A DNA stretch of 64,000 bases from Bradyrhizobium sp. Y36 (GTDB taxonomy: Bacteria > Pseudomonadota > Alphaproteobacteria > Rhizobiales > Xanthobacteraceae): contig NZ_NWTI01000024.1 of NCBI RefSeq assembly GCF_002531575.1, positions 41,138-105,137 of the forward strand, written 5' to 3'. Made by a program: the position numbers and the translations under genes. Positions 6,871 to 15,014 of this stretch are shown piece by piece. The notes under the pieces were generated by a model, which did not search any database, was not told the DNA's origin, and saw nothing but the letters and a program-made list of their open reading frames with translations. Position 1 is the stretch's first letter. Each line of letters starts with the position of its first letter.

Positions 6871-9381
6871 ATGGACGATCGAGCAAGACAAACCGGGAGC
6901 CCGACGCAGGACGACGGCTTCGTTCGGGTCCGCGGTGCGCGCGAGCACAATCTCAAGAACGTCGACGTCAGGATCCCGCGCAACGCCCTCGTCGTGTTCA
7001 CCGGCGTGTCGGGCTCTGGCAAATCCTCGCTCGCCTTCGGGACGATCTATGCGGAGGCGCAGCGGCGCTACCTGGAATCGGTGTCGCCCTATGCGCGGCG
7101 GCTGTTTCACCAGATGCAGATTCCTGAGGTCGACGACATCGAGGGCCTGCCGCCGGCCGTGGCACTGCAGCAGCAGCGCGGCGCGCCGACGACGCGGTCC
7201 TCGGTCGGCAGCGTCACCACCATCTCGAACCTGCTGCGGATGCTCTATTCCCGCGCCGGCGATTATCCGCGGGGGCAGCCGATGCTCTATGCGGAGGCGT
7301 TCTCGCCGAACACGCCGGAGGGCGCCTGCCCGACCTGCCACGGCATCGGGCGGATGCTCGACGTCACCGAGACATCGATGGTGCCCGACGACACCAAGAC
7401 GATCCGCGAGCGCGCCGTCGCAGCCTGGCCAAGTGCCTGGCAGGGCCAGAACCTGCGCGACATCCTGACGACGCTCGGCTACGACGTCGACAGGCCCTGG
7501 CGCGAGCTGCCGAAGAAGGACCGCGACTGGATCCTGTTCACCGAGGAGCAGCCGACCGTTCCTGTCTATGCCGGCTACGATGCCGCCGAGGTCAAGCGGG
7601 CCCTGCGCCGCAAGGAGGAGCCGAGCTATCAGGGCACCTTCACGGGCGCCAAGCGCTACGTGATGCAGACCTACGCCAAGTCCGAGAGCGCGATGATGAA
7701 GCGCCGCGTCGCGCAATTCATGATCACGCGGGACTGCCCGACCTGCCACGGCACACGGCTGAAGCCCGAGGCGCTCAAGGTGAAGTTCGCCGGGCGCAAC
7801 ATCGCCGAAATGTCGCATCTGCCGCTCAAGGAGATGCACGAGGTGATCAAGCCGTTCGCAAAAGGCTCGGCGGACAAATCGGAAAAGACCGTCGTAGCCC
7901 GGCGCATCTGCGAGGATCTGTCGGCGCGCCTCGCCGTGCTGATCGATCTCGGCCTCGGCTATCTCGCCTGCGAGCGCAGCACGCCGACGCTGTCGCCGGG
8001 CGAATTGCAGCGCTTGCGCCTTGCGACGCAGGTCCGCTCCAACCTGTTCGGCGTCGTCTACGTGCTCGACGAGCCGTCCGCGGGCCTGCACCCCGCCGAC
8101 ACCGAGGCGCTGCTGCGGGCGCTGGACCGATTGAAGCACGCCGGCAACTCGATCTTCGTGGTCGAGCACGAGATCGAGGTGATCAGGCATGCCGACTGGC
8201 TGGTGGATGTCGGCCCCGACGCCGGCGACGGCGGCGGGCTCGTCCTCTACAGCGGGCCACCGGCAGGGCTCGGCGAGATCGCGCAATCGCGCACCGCGCA
8301 TTATCTCGCCCGCCCCCGCAAGAAGCTGCCGGCGGTCCGTCGCGAGCCGAAGCGGCATCTGAAGCTGAGGGGCGTGACCCGCAATAATCTGCGCGGCCTC
8401 GACGTCGACATCCCGCTCGGTGTCATCGCGGGCATCACCGGCGTGTCGGGCTCCGGCAAATCGAGCCTGATCAGCCAGTTCCTCGTCGATACCGTGGCCG
8501 CACATCTCGGCCATACGCTCCCCACGGACGCAGACGACGACAGCCTTGCGCCCACGGTCGAGACACTGGGCGGCAAGATCGTTGCCGGCCTCGACCACAT
8601 CAACCGCCTCGTTGTCGTCGACCAGAAGCCGATCGGCCGCACGCCGCGCTCCAACCTTGCGACCTATACCGGCCTGTTCGATCATGTGCGAAAGCTGTTC
8701 GCGGCGACGCCGCAGGCAAAATCACGCCGCTACGATGCCGGCCGCTTCTCCTTCAACGTCGCCAAGGGCCGCTGTGCGACCTGCGAAGGCGAGGGCTTCG
8801 TCTGCGTCGAGCTGCTGTTCCTGCCCAGCGTCTACGCGCCCTGCCCGGCCTGCAAGGGCGCGCGCTACAACGCCAAGACGCTGGAGGTGAAGATCCGCGG
8901 CAAATCCATCGCAGACGTATTGGCGATGCGCGTGGACGAGGCTTTCGACTTCTTCGGTGACGATTCCGCCCTGAGCCGGTCGCTCGCGGTCGTGCGCGAG
9001 GTCGGGCTCGGCTATATCCGCCTCGGCCAGTCCGCAACCGAATTGTCCGGCGGCGAGGCCCAGCGCATCAAGCTCGCGACCGAGCTGATGCGTCCGCAAC
9101 GCGGCCATACGCTCTATGTGCTGGACGAGCCGACCACCGGCCTTCATCCGCGCGACGTCGAGCGGCTGATCGCGCAGTTGGAGCGGATCGTGGACGCCGG
9201 CAACAGCGTGATCGTGGTCGAGCACGACATGGACGTCGTGGCGCACAGCGACTGGATCATCGATCTCGGACCCGGGGCCGGCGACGAGGGCGGCCGTGTC
9301 GTCGCGGCGGGAACGCCCGAGCGGGTCGCCGAGGCCGGCGGCAAGACGGCGCCATATCTGGCGCGGCGGTTGAAGCAGTAG
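6871..9381 (+). CDS. UvrA2-type ABC ATPase lacking the UvrB-binding domain
   Basis: An 836-residue UvrA homologue. It has two ABC modules, each with Walker A GVSGSGKSSL, a signature (LSPGELQR; LSGGEAQRIKLA) and Walker B (VYVLDEPSAGLHP; LYVLDEPTTGLHP). Zinc-binding CxxC pairs are also present (CPTCHGIG, CPTCHGTR, CATCEGEG, CPACKGAR). Between the SPYARRLF region and the first zinc finger, the roughly 110-residue UvrB-interaction segment of housekeeping UvrA is absent. This fits UvrA2 proteins, linked to DNA-damage or drug tolerance rather than core excision repair. The ATG at 6871 follows a GGAGG-like site. The open frame extends to 6787 but lacks conserved sequence. Confidence 0.9.
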   Translation: MDDRARQTGSPTQDDGFVRVRGAREHNLKNVDVRIPRNALVVFTGVSGSGKSSLAFGTIYAEAQRRYLESVSPYARRLFHQMQIPEVDDIEGLPPAVALQQQRGAPTTRSSVGSVTTISNLLRMLYSRAGDYPRGQPMLYAEAFSPNTPEGACPTCHGIGRMLDVTETSMVPDDTKTIRERAVAAWPSAWQGQNLRDILTTLGYDVDRPWRELPKKDRDWILFTEEQPTVPVYAGYDAAEVKRALRRKEEPSYQGTFTGAKRYVMQTYAKSESAMMKRRVAQFMITRDCPTCHGTRLKPEALKVKFAGRNIAEMSHLPLKEMHEVIKPFAKGSADKSEKTVVARRICEDLSARLAVLIDLGLGYLACERSTPTLSPGELQRLRLATQVRSNLFGVVYVLDEPSAGLHPADTEALLRALDRLKHAGNSIFVVEHEIEVIRHADWLVDVGPDAGDGGGLVLYSGPPAGLGEIAQSRTAHYLARPRKKLPAVRREPKRHLKLRGVTRNNLRGLDVDIPLGVIAGITGVSGSGKSSLISQFLVDTVAAHLGHTLPTDADDDSLAPTVETLGGKIVAGLDHINRLVVVDQKPIGRTPRSNLATYTGLFDHVRKLFAATPQAKSRRYDAGRFSFNVAKGRCATCEGEGFVCVELLFLPSVYAPCPACKGARYNAKTLEVKIRGKSIADVLAMRVDEAFDFFGDDSALSRSLAVVREVGLGYIRLGQSATELSGGEAQRIKLATELMRPQRGHTLYVLDEPTTGLHPRDVERLIAQLERIVDAGNSVIVVEHDMDVVAHSDWIIDLGPGAGDEGGRVVAAGTPERVAEAGGKTAPYLARRLKQ

Positions 9382-9459
9382 CGCGCGATCGAGCTGGCCG
9401 CGCCGTCATTTCGCAATTGCGTTCAGCGCAGTCGACGACTGACCTCGACTTTCGCGATG

Positions 9460-9489
9460 TTGACTTTCCGCGATCCCCCTCCCCATACT
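9460..9489 (+). promoter_or_regulatory. Putative promoter for solo binding protein
   Basis: TTGACT (9460-9465) and CATACT (9484-9489) with an 18-base spacer, about 50 bases before the ATG at 9539. An A-rich run follows the -10 element. The match is moderate. Confidence 0.35.
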
Positions 9490-9538
9490 TCGCAAAAAAA
9501 TAACAACCAATCATAAAACGGTTTTGAGGGAGGATAGG

Positions 9539-10849
9539 ATGCCGACTTCACGCAGGCAGCTGCTGAAGGGTACGGCGGCTGCCGCCGCTACGCTCAGCCT
9601 CGATTGGACCAGGGCCCAGGCGCAGGCCGAGAATTTGCGCATCGGCCTGATCTACGACCTCACCGGCCCGTTCGCCGCCGGCGGCTCCGTCGCCTCCTCG
9701 GTCGGCGCGCAGATCGCCATCGATCTCGTCAACGAAAAAGGCGGCATCGGCGGCAAGACCAGGATCGTGCCTGTTGCCGTGGACTCCCAGAGCAAGGCCG
9801 ATGTTGCCATCAACGAAGCCGAGCGGCTGATCAGCCAGGAAAAGATCGACATCATCAACGGCGTCTATTCCAGCGCCCACGCAGTGCCGATGGCGGCGAA
9901 GGTCGAGCAGCAGAAGAAGATCCTCTGGATCACGACCGCGGTCTCGACCGCCGTGTTCAAGGACAAGAACCTGCAGTATGTGTTTCGCGCGCAGATTCAT
10001 TCCGACCAATACGGCCAGGCCTTTGCCGGCTTCCTCGCCGAGCACGCGCAGGCCAAGCTCGGCATGGATCCCAAGGACGTCAAGGTCGCGTTGATCCACG
10101 AGGACGGTCCCTATGGCGTCGGCGTCGCCGCCGCGGACGAGGCCTACGCCAAGCAGGCCGGCATCCAGGTGGTGTTGCGCGAAGGCTACTCGGCATCCGC
10201 TCCCGACCTGTCGGTGCTCGTCACGAAAATCAAGCGCGCCAAGGCCGACGTGATCTCGCATGCCGGCTACAACCCCGACATCACCCTGTTCCTGCGCCAG
10301 GCCCGCGAGAGCGGGTTGCGCTTCAAGATGCTGTTCGGGGCCGGTGCGGGCTACAGCCAGCTCGACAAGCTGCGCGCCACGTTTGGTGCCGACATCGACA
10401 ATTTCTGCAACATCGATCCGGTGCCGGCGCAGCTGCTCGATCCCGCCAAGCTGGCGCCGGGCATGGGCGACCTGATCAGGACCATGGTCTCGCGCTATCA
10501 GACCAAGACCGGCGCGACCGACGTGCCGCCGCACTGCTCGATGGGCTTCAACCAGACCTGGGTGCTGCTCAACAACGTGCTGCCGGTCGCCAGAGAGAAG
10601 TACGGCAGCTTCGAGCCCGAAGCGATCCGGAAAGCAGCACTCGACGTCGACATCCCCGCGGGCGGCACCATCCAGGGCTACGGCGTGAAATTCTTCCCGC
10701 CGGGCACGCCGCTGTCCGGCCAGAACGAGCGCTCGACGCCGGTGGTGATGCAGAACGCCGGCGAGCACATTTCGGTGGTGTGGCCGACGAATATCCGGAC
10801 GCAGGACCCGGTGTTTCCATTGCCGAAGGGCTCGACTTACGGGACGTGA
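9539..10849 (+). CDS. Solo HAAT-family substrate-binding protein with Tat signal
   Basis: A 436-residue type-1 binding protein. The N-terminus SRRQLLKG with a hydrophobic stretch is a Tat signal. The mature part includes LVNEKGGIGGKTRIV, ALIHEDGPYGVGVA and HAGYNPDITLFLRQARESG. It is clearly paralogous to the binding protein at 52518-53840, which has IIHEDGAYGVDVS and HTGYNPDITLLLRQAREQG. No permease or ATPase gene accompanies it, so it may share one of the other Liv systems. A GGGAGG site precedes ATG 9539. An in-frame TTG at 9524 was rejected as the start. Confidence 0.9.
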   Translation: MPTSRRQLLKGTAAAAATLSLDWTRAQAQAENLRIGLIYDLTGPFAAGGSVASSVGAQIAIDLVNEKGGIGGKTRIVPVAVDSQSKADVAINEAERLISQEKIDIINGVYSSAHAVPMAAKVEQQKKILWITTAVSTAVFKDKNLQYVFRAQIHSDQYGQAFAGFLAEHAQAKLGMDPKDVKVALIHEDGPYGVGVAAADEAYAKQAGIQVVLREGYSASAPDLSVLVTKIKRAKADVISHAGYNPDITLFLRQARESGLRFKMLFGAGAGYSQLDKLRATFGADIDNFCNIDPVPAQLLDPAKLAPGMGDLIRTMVSRYQTKTGATDVPPHCSMGFNQTWVLLNNVLPVAREKYGSFEPEAIRKAALDVDIPAGGTIQGYGVKFFPPGTPLSGQNERSTPVVMQNAGEHISVVWPTNIRTQDPVFPLPKGSTYGT

Positions 10850-11238
10850 GGGGCGGCGGCGGCGGTGCACCCTCTCCCACTTGCGGGAGAGGGGGGCTCG
10901 TCGCGTAGCGGCGATACGGTGAGATCGCTTTCACGTGCGATTGCGCTGACACGTTGCAATCAAGCGCACTTGCATCCACCGGTCATTGCATTCGCGCTAT
11001 AGTTGGATTTTCGGCTGCGAGGCGGCGCGTACAAGTTGTGACACGAAGTCCTGTTGAAACAAAAACCTCTTAAAGTGTGATCCAGGTAATTAGTCCCGCT
11101 TCGTTTTGGCACGTACAAGGCGGACATCCGATCCCGTCCAGCGTTGGTCGACGGCCTCGCAAATCCGGCTCGCATGACGAAGCCGCCCAGCAGGGATCAG
11201 GCATTTCAAAGCGTAGGTTTCAACGGTTGGGGGTGACG
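10850..11238. other. Intergenic region without a recognisable gene
   Basis: Apart from the hairpin at 10870-10893 this 389-base stretch has lower GC and no convincing gene. It probably carries the promoter of the small genes that follow. Confidence 0.4.
10870..10893. terminator. Hairpin (CCTCTCCCAC/GGGAGAGG) after binding-protein gene
   Basis: CCCTCTCCCACTTGCGGGAGAGGG is a strong stem-loop about 20 bases after the stop codon. It has no T-run and resembles REP-like hairpins common in rhizobia, so it may act as a terminator or mRNA stabiliser. Confidence 0.45.
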
Positions 11239-11427
11239 ATGCCCGCCATATTCGAATTGCTCTACAAGGAATTTTGCCGCGCCCGGCTTGCCGAAATGCG
11301 CAAGCAGCTTCTGCTCACAGGCAAACGTCCCGAGCTCCTTGGGGCGGATGACGGTTTCTCCGACCCGGATGGCGCCGACAGAACCGATGCGACGCCCCCG
11401 GAGGAATGGACTCGCGTCAGGAAATAA
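11239..11427 (+). CDS. Small hypothetical protein, 62 residues
   Basis: The ATG at 11239 lies after GGGGGTGACG, an adequate ribosome-binding site. The protein starts MPAIFELLYKEF and continues with a basic amphipathic helix (RARLAEMRKQLLLTGKR), then an acidic, proline-containing tail. I do not recognise a family. The frame is open upstream to 11077, but that part looks non-coding. It lies just ahead of a 28-residue membrane peptide and may be co-transcribed with it. Confidence 0.45.
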   Translation: MPAIFELLYKEFCRARLAEMRKQLLLTGKRPELLGADDGFSDPDGADRTDATPPEEWTRVRK

Positions 11428-11483
11428 CGTCCGTCCCTTTGCCGTACCTGCATTTGTAGACAAGCAGATTTCAGGAGGCACTC

Positions 11484-11570
11484 TTGAACACACCCGAATT
11501 CTATGCTGCGTCGATTGCCTGCCTCTCCTGCATGACGATTGCGCTCATGATCGCCGTCGGCGCCTGGTAG
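11484..11570 (+). CDS. Small membrane peptide, 28 residues, TTG start
   Basis: The sequence AGGAGGCACTC precedes a TTG start at 11484. The peptide MNTPEFYAASIACLSC is followed by MTIALMIAVGAW and a TAG stop, and has one predicted membrane helix. The C-terminal part is repeated 180-190 bases downstream as DAASIAIMIAVGAC, followed by the same non-coding flank, inside a tandem duplication. The ribosome-binding site and duplicated reading frame support real coding. Function unknown. Confidence 0.5.
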   Translation: MNTPEFYAASIACLSCMTIALMIAVGAW

Positions 11571-11809
11571 CGACGGCATCGCTCTATTTGTGAGGGAAAC
11601 TCTCCACGCGTTTAGGGTGGGCAAAGACATCGTAGGGTGGGCAAAGGCGCACTTGCGCCGTGCCCACGATCTCCCTCGATCAGGACGGAACACGTGGGCA
11701 CGCTGCGCTTTGCCCACCCTACGATGCGGCGTCGATCGCGATCATGATTGCCGTCGGCGCATGTTAGCAGCATCGCTCTATTCGTGAGGGACACTCTCCA
11801 CGCGCTCGA
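11537..11809 (+). repeat. Imperfect tandem duplication around the small membrane peptide gene
   Basis: The block starting near GCGCTCATGATCGCCGTCGG (about 11541) runs through ATCGCTCTATTTGTGAGGG to CTCTCCACGCG. It recurs from about 11735 (GCGATCATGATTGCCGTCGG, ATCGCTCTATTCGTGAGGG, CTCTCCACGCG). The dispersed repeat copy 2 lies between the two units, and copy 3 follows the second. The second unit keeps only the last 14 codons of the peptide. Confidence 0.75.
11631..11723. repeat. Palindromic dispersed repeat, GTAGGGTGGGC family, copy 2
   Basis: It starts CGTAGGGTGGGCAAAGGCGC and ends TTTGCCCACCCTACG, with the inner pair GTGCCCAC and GTGGGCAC. The core GATCTCCCTCGATCAGGACG is shared exactly with copy 3, so the two are recent duplicates. 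Confidence 0.9.
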
Positions 11810-11812
11810 TAT

Positions 11813-11905
11813 CGTAGGGTGGGCAAAGGCGCAACCGCGCCGTGCCCACGATCTCCCTCGATCAGGACGGAAGACGTGGGCACGCTGCGCTTTGCCCACC
11901 CTGCG
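11813..11905. repeat. Palindromic dispersed repeat, GTAGGGTGGGC family, copy 3
   Basis: Nearly identical to copy 2 over its whole length, with one change in the right terminus (CCCTGCG). It ends 35 bases before the stop of the minus-strand gene at 11940. Confidence 0.9.
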
Positions 11906-11939
11906 ATGCTATCGGAAAATAGCGAGGGCGCGGCGCGTC

Positions 11940-13109
11940 CTACAGCACCACCCGCCGTCCCTCCTCCGCCGCCCAATAGCCGGCGTAGTTCACCTTGATC
12001 GTCTCATAGGCCAGCGCGAGATCCGACAGCGGCTGGCGGCCTGTGGCGACGCATTCCATGAAGTCCTGGATCTCCTGCAAGTAGCCGCGCGTCCATTCCT
12101 CCTCGAGGCAGACATATTGCCAGCCGGTTTTGCGGTCGACCTTTTCGGTGATGTAGACGCTCGCGAGCTTCTCCTCGCTGGTCTGGTAGCTCATCAGGTG
12201 ATTGTTGGGCGTGATGTTGGCGAACAGCGAGCCGCCGGACGTGTAGGTCTCGATCAGGTTGCGCACACCGCCCATGATCATGTCGCCGGAGAACACGGTC
12301 GCCTTGGTGCCGTCGGAGAAGGTTGCCGTGAGCGTGCCCCAATCCTCGACGTCGATGGGATTGGCCTTGATGTAGACGCGCTCCTCCGGCTTGAGGCCGG
12401 CGGTGACGTTGCCGACATCGCAGGTGACGCTGGCGACGCGAATGGTTTCGCCGCGCGCCCTGGCCTCGACCTGCTTCAGATACAGCACGGCCGAGAGCGG
12501 ATGGCAGCCCATGCGGATCAGCGAGCCGCCGCCCGTCATCGCCCATTGCGCGGCATGCGCCGCGTGCGAGCCGGAATGGCTCTCCTCGCCCTTCATGAAC
12601 AGGATCTTGTCTTTCGTCGCCTTGACGATCTCCGCGGTCTTGGTCACTGCCGGCGCGTAAACCCAGTCCTCGGCATACATGAAGAGCTTTCCGGTGCGCT
12701 CGATCGCGGCGCGCGTCCTGTCCATCTCCTCGATCACGCGCTGGTACATCAGCGCCTTCGGCACGTGCTTGCCGATCGGCTGCGCATCGCCGTCACGGCC
12801 GAAATAGCCGGCGAACGGCTTTTCGCAGATCACATGCTTGCCGGCCTGCATGGCGCCGACGATCATCTCCGCATGAAGATTGGGCGGGGTGCAGATGTCG
12901 ACGACGTCGAGCTCGCCGTCGGCGATCAGATCGGTGAAGCTGCGATAGACGCGCGGAATGCCGTGATGCCGCGCGAATTCGACGACGCGATCGCCGCGCG
13001 CGGCCACCGCCGCGACCTCGACGTCGACACCATAGACGCGCCGGAACGCATACATATGCAGCTCCGACACGAAGCCGCAGCCGACGAGTCCCACCCTGAT
13101 CTTGGCCAT
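11940..13109 (-). CDS. Gfo/Idh/MocA family oxidoreductase
   Basis: A 389-residue NAD(P)-dependent oxidoreductase. The N-terminal Rossmann motif reads VGLVGCGFVS, followed by the family markers DVVDICTPPNLHAEM and HVICEKPFAG (the Lys of EKP is catalytic). The C-terminal alpha/beta domain follows. Family members oxidise or reduce sugars, inositols or similar polyols. The substrate cannot be told from sequence. It appears monocistronic, ending beside a dispersed repeat. The closest intact minus-strand neighbour upstream is the RlpA-like gene. Confidence 0.92.
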   Translation of the reverse strand: MAKIRVGLVGCGFVSELHMYAFRRVYGVDVEVAAVAARGDRVVEFARHHGIPRVYRSFTDLIADGELDVVDICTPPNLHAEMIVGAMQAGKHVICEKPFAGYFGRDGDAQPIGKHVPKALMYQRVIEEMDRTRAAIERTGKLFMYAEDWVYAPAVTKTAEIVKATKDKILFMKGEESHSGSHAAHAAQWAMTGGGSLIRMGCHPLSAVLYLKQVEARARGETIRVASVTCDVGNVTAGLKPEERVYIKANPIDVEDWGTLTATFSDGTKATVFSGDMIMGGVRNLIETYTSGGSLFANITPNNHLMSYQTSEEKLASVYITEKVDRKTGWQYVCLEEEWTRGYLQEIQDFMECVATGRQPLSDLALAYETIKVNYAGYWAAEEGRRVVL

Positions 13110-13153
13110 AGCGCCCCTCTTGCTCCAAGCGGCACTATAGCGCGCATGCCGGC

Positions 13154-13468
13154 CTATTCCACGGAGACTCGCACCACGCCGGCGCTCATCATGCCGAGCG
13201 CACGGGCGGCCGGCACCGAGAGGTCGACGATGCGGCCACGGATGAAGGGACCGCGATCATTGACGCGGCATTGGATCGTTCGCCCGCTCCAGGACACTCT
13301 GAGGACGCTGCCGAACGGGCGCGTCCGATGGGCGCAGGTCAGCTCGCCGCCTTTACCGGCTTTTCCGTATCCATAGTACGACGCAAGCCCGCTTTCGGCC
13401 TGGGCGACAGAAAAGGCAGAAAGCAAAAAAGTGGCCAGGCAAAAACAAAGTATCATCTGCGCTCGCAC
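13154..13468 (-). CDS. Small RlpA-like double-psi beta-barrel protein, exported
   Basis: A 104-residue protein with a signal peptide (CFCLATFLLSAFSVAQA) and an RlpA/DPBB domain marked by LASYYG, CAHRTRPFG and VNDRGPFIRG. RlpA proteins bind or cleave denuded peptidoglycan glycans at the septum. This one lacks a SPOR domain and lipobox. The GTG at 13468 follows GGGAGCG with correct spacing. An ATG at 13456 is the alternative, and the frame is open to 13564. A lipoprotein homologue lies at 34160. Confidence 0.8.
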   Translation of the reverse strand: MRAQMILCFCLATFLLSAFSVAQAESGLASYYGYGKAGKGGELTCAHRTRPFGSVLRVSWSGRTIQCRVNDRGPFIRGRIVDLSVPAARALGMMSAGVVRVSVE

Positions 13469-13523
13469 GGCACCGCTCCCGGTTGGCCCTGCCCGGCGCT
13501 GCAAACTTGGCTGTGTTCCCTCT

Positions 13524-13557
13524 GGTTCCGGGAACCCTGCCGGGAACGCCGGCAGGG
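13524..13557 (-). terminator. Adjacent dyads downstream of the CmcJ-like gene
   Basis: CCCTGCCGG and CCGGCAGGG form a perfect 9-bp stem with a 5-base loop (13535-13557). A second dyad, GGTTCCGGGAACC, adjoins it. They lie 14 bases beyond the stop of the gene that ends at 13571. No T-run is present. Confidence 0.5.
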
Positions 13558-13570
13558 CCATCACACTTTG

Positions 13571-14416
13571 TTACGAGCTGTGAAACACCAGCGTGCGGAC
13601 CTCGATGCTTTCGCGCGGCGCGGCGCCGGCCGGCGTAGTCGGATCGACGAATGCGGTATGCGGCCCGAACCGCGTGCGGCCGTCGGTGGCGGAATCGTAG
13701 CACTTCAGCAGCAGCGCCTCGTCCGGCGTCATCTCGGGGACGTAGAACCAGCGGTGGTTCGGATTGTATTTCACCGAATAGATCTCGCCGCGCCGGTTGG
13801 GATAGATCAGGTCGGAAGCGACGAGATCGTCAGGCGCAACCGTCGTGGCGTCGGCCATGGCGAGAGGCGAGTCGCGCAGGGGCCCACGGATCGGCCGCCA
13901 CAGATTGATCACCTGCACGCGGCCCTTCAACAGCCGCTCGGCCTCGTCGGGCAGATGCTCGCGGACGCGATTGGCGCCGGAGACGACGGTCTGATCGACA
14001 TGGACGCGCGTCGCCGGCTGGCGCGGGCCGCCGCCGCGGATATCCGGCGCGCCCTCGACACGCTTGCGCACGGTATGGTCGAAGATGACGACGCGGTCGG
14101 CCTTCAGCGTGGCGCGCAGGAACGCTTCGACGGCGGGATAGTAGACCGCCCTCACCTCGTCCTCGTCGTAGAAATCCTTCACCCGGGTCGGATGACGCAG
14201 CAGCGCAAAGCCCTCGCGATCGAGCGAGAAATTGTGCGCGATCAGTCGCGCGTCGAAGATCGGCACCTGGTGCGGCTCCGGCAACGACGTGCTCTTGGGC
14301 TCGCCGGGCGGAGGATCGAAGGCGTAGGTGCGCGGCTTGCCAGATGTCGGCGCGAGATAGTTGAGTTCGGCAGTGACGAAGGGAAGCGATTCGATTCTTG
14401 TTTCTTGCAGGCCCAT
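13571..14416 (-). CDS. CmcJ/NvfI-type oxidoreductase family protein
   Basis: A 281-residue protein resembling the CmcJ (cephamycin 7-alpha-methoxylation protein)/NvfI family. These are 2-oxoglutarate-oxygenase-like folds found in secondary metabolism and in many uncharacterised bacterial genes. Diagnostic stretches are VVIFDHTVRKR, TRVHVDQTV, VINLWRPIRGP and RWFYVPEMTPDEALLLKCYD. The ATG at 14416 follows GGGAGACC. The open frame continues to 14653 through what looks like non-coding sequence. No biosynthetic cluster surrounds it. Confidence 0.82.
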   Translation of the reverse strand: MGLQETRIESLPFVTAELNYLAPTSGKPRTYAFDPPPGEPKSTSLPEPHQVPIFDARLIAHNFSLDREGFALLRHPTRVKDFYDEDEVRAVYYPAVEAFLRATLKADRVVIFDHTVRKRVEGAPDIRGGGPRQPATRVHVDQTVVSGANRVREHLPDEAERLLKGRVQVINLWRPIRGPLRDSPLAMADATTVAPDDLVASDLIYPNRRGEIYSVKYNPNHRWFYVPEMTPDEALLLKCYDSATDGRTRFGPHTAFVDPTTPAGAAPRESIEVRTLVFHSS

Positions 14417-14737
14417 GGCCGGTCTCCCGATGTGGTCGTGTGTTTGATTTTGCGGGAGTGCCGAGAGGCGCAAGAGGTGCGGTGCAAATAGCAATGAGGG
14501 TGTTGCCGAGGCTGAGGAATACAGCAGGAACGTTTCGAAAAACCGGCTGGTTTGGAACGTGTTCTTGCCGCTCACGGATGCTTGAGTGCTCGTGAGATCT
14601 CGTGCCCGGACGCGGCGCATCACGACGTGGTGTGCCGCAGAGCCGGGGCCCATCCAACCGAGAACATTCCGCGAGACATGGGTCCCGGCTCTGCGCAGCC
14701 GCGTTTCACGCTGCAGCGCGTCCGGGACGAGGCTCGG
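14417..14737. other. Intergenic region with large inverted repeat
   Basis: The first 180 bases hold the upstream region of the CmcJ-like gene with no clear operator. The rest is the inverted repeat at 14599-14731. Confidence 0.5.
14599..14731. repeat. Dispersed inverted repeat, CTCGTGCCCGGACGCG family
   Basis: The outer arms CTCGTGCCCGGACGCG and CGCGTCCGGGACGAG flank an inner pair (GCAGAGCCGGGGCCCAT; ATGGGTCCCGGCTCTGC). The element can form a long hairpin. It lies 6 bases from the end of the pseudogene at 14738. Confidence 0.8.
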
Positions 14738-15014
14738 CTACAATCCCGCGTTCGCAATCGCAACGGAAAACGAGCGATCCACGATCTCCACCGCATCCAG
14801 CTTCTGCTTGATCAGGCGCTCAGCGCTTCCAGCAACGGGGCGGCCGCCGGAAACTCCTTCCACTCGATCTTGTACGGCACGTCCTTGAGCACGCCGGCCG
14901 CTTCCATCACGGCCTGCGAATTGCCCTTCTGGTCGCCGGCGCGCAAGGTGGTTTGCGCGGCCGCCAGTTCAAGCGAACCGAGCAGCGCACGCCGGCCAGC
15001 ATGAGGCGGATCAT
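14738..15014 (-). pseudogene. Broken sulfonate/NitT/TauT-type binding-protein gene (internal deletion and frameshifts)
   Basis: The ATG at 15014 overlaps the stop of the monooxygenase gene (ATGA), as in an intact operon. A signal-peptide-like start (MIRLMLAG) shifts frame into RALLGSLELAAAQTTLRAG. A binding-protein N-terminal segment follows (GNSQAVMEAAGVLKDVPYKI, EWKEFPAAAPLLEALSA) up to a stop. In the next frame the sequence jumps to KQKLDAVEIVDRSF and an immediate end, matching the extreme C-terminus of such proteins (compare KTLDVSKAVDRSFTAA at 20790-20850). The central 200 or so residues are gone. Confidence 0.75.

Larger units (their letters stand above)
11571..11939. other. Repeat-filled intergenic region
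   Basis: This 369-base stretch is almost entirely the second tandem unit plus two dispersed-repeat copies. No independent gene is supported. The Gfo/Idh/MocA gene ends at 11940 on the other strand. Confidence 0.6.

Noticed and set aside
6604..8685. Long minus-strand open frame opposite the UvrA2 gene
   Set aside because: No conserved motifs; the plus strand has duplicated ABC modules and zinc fingers.
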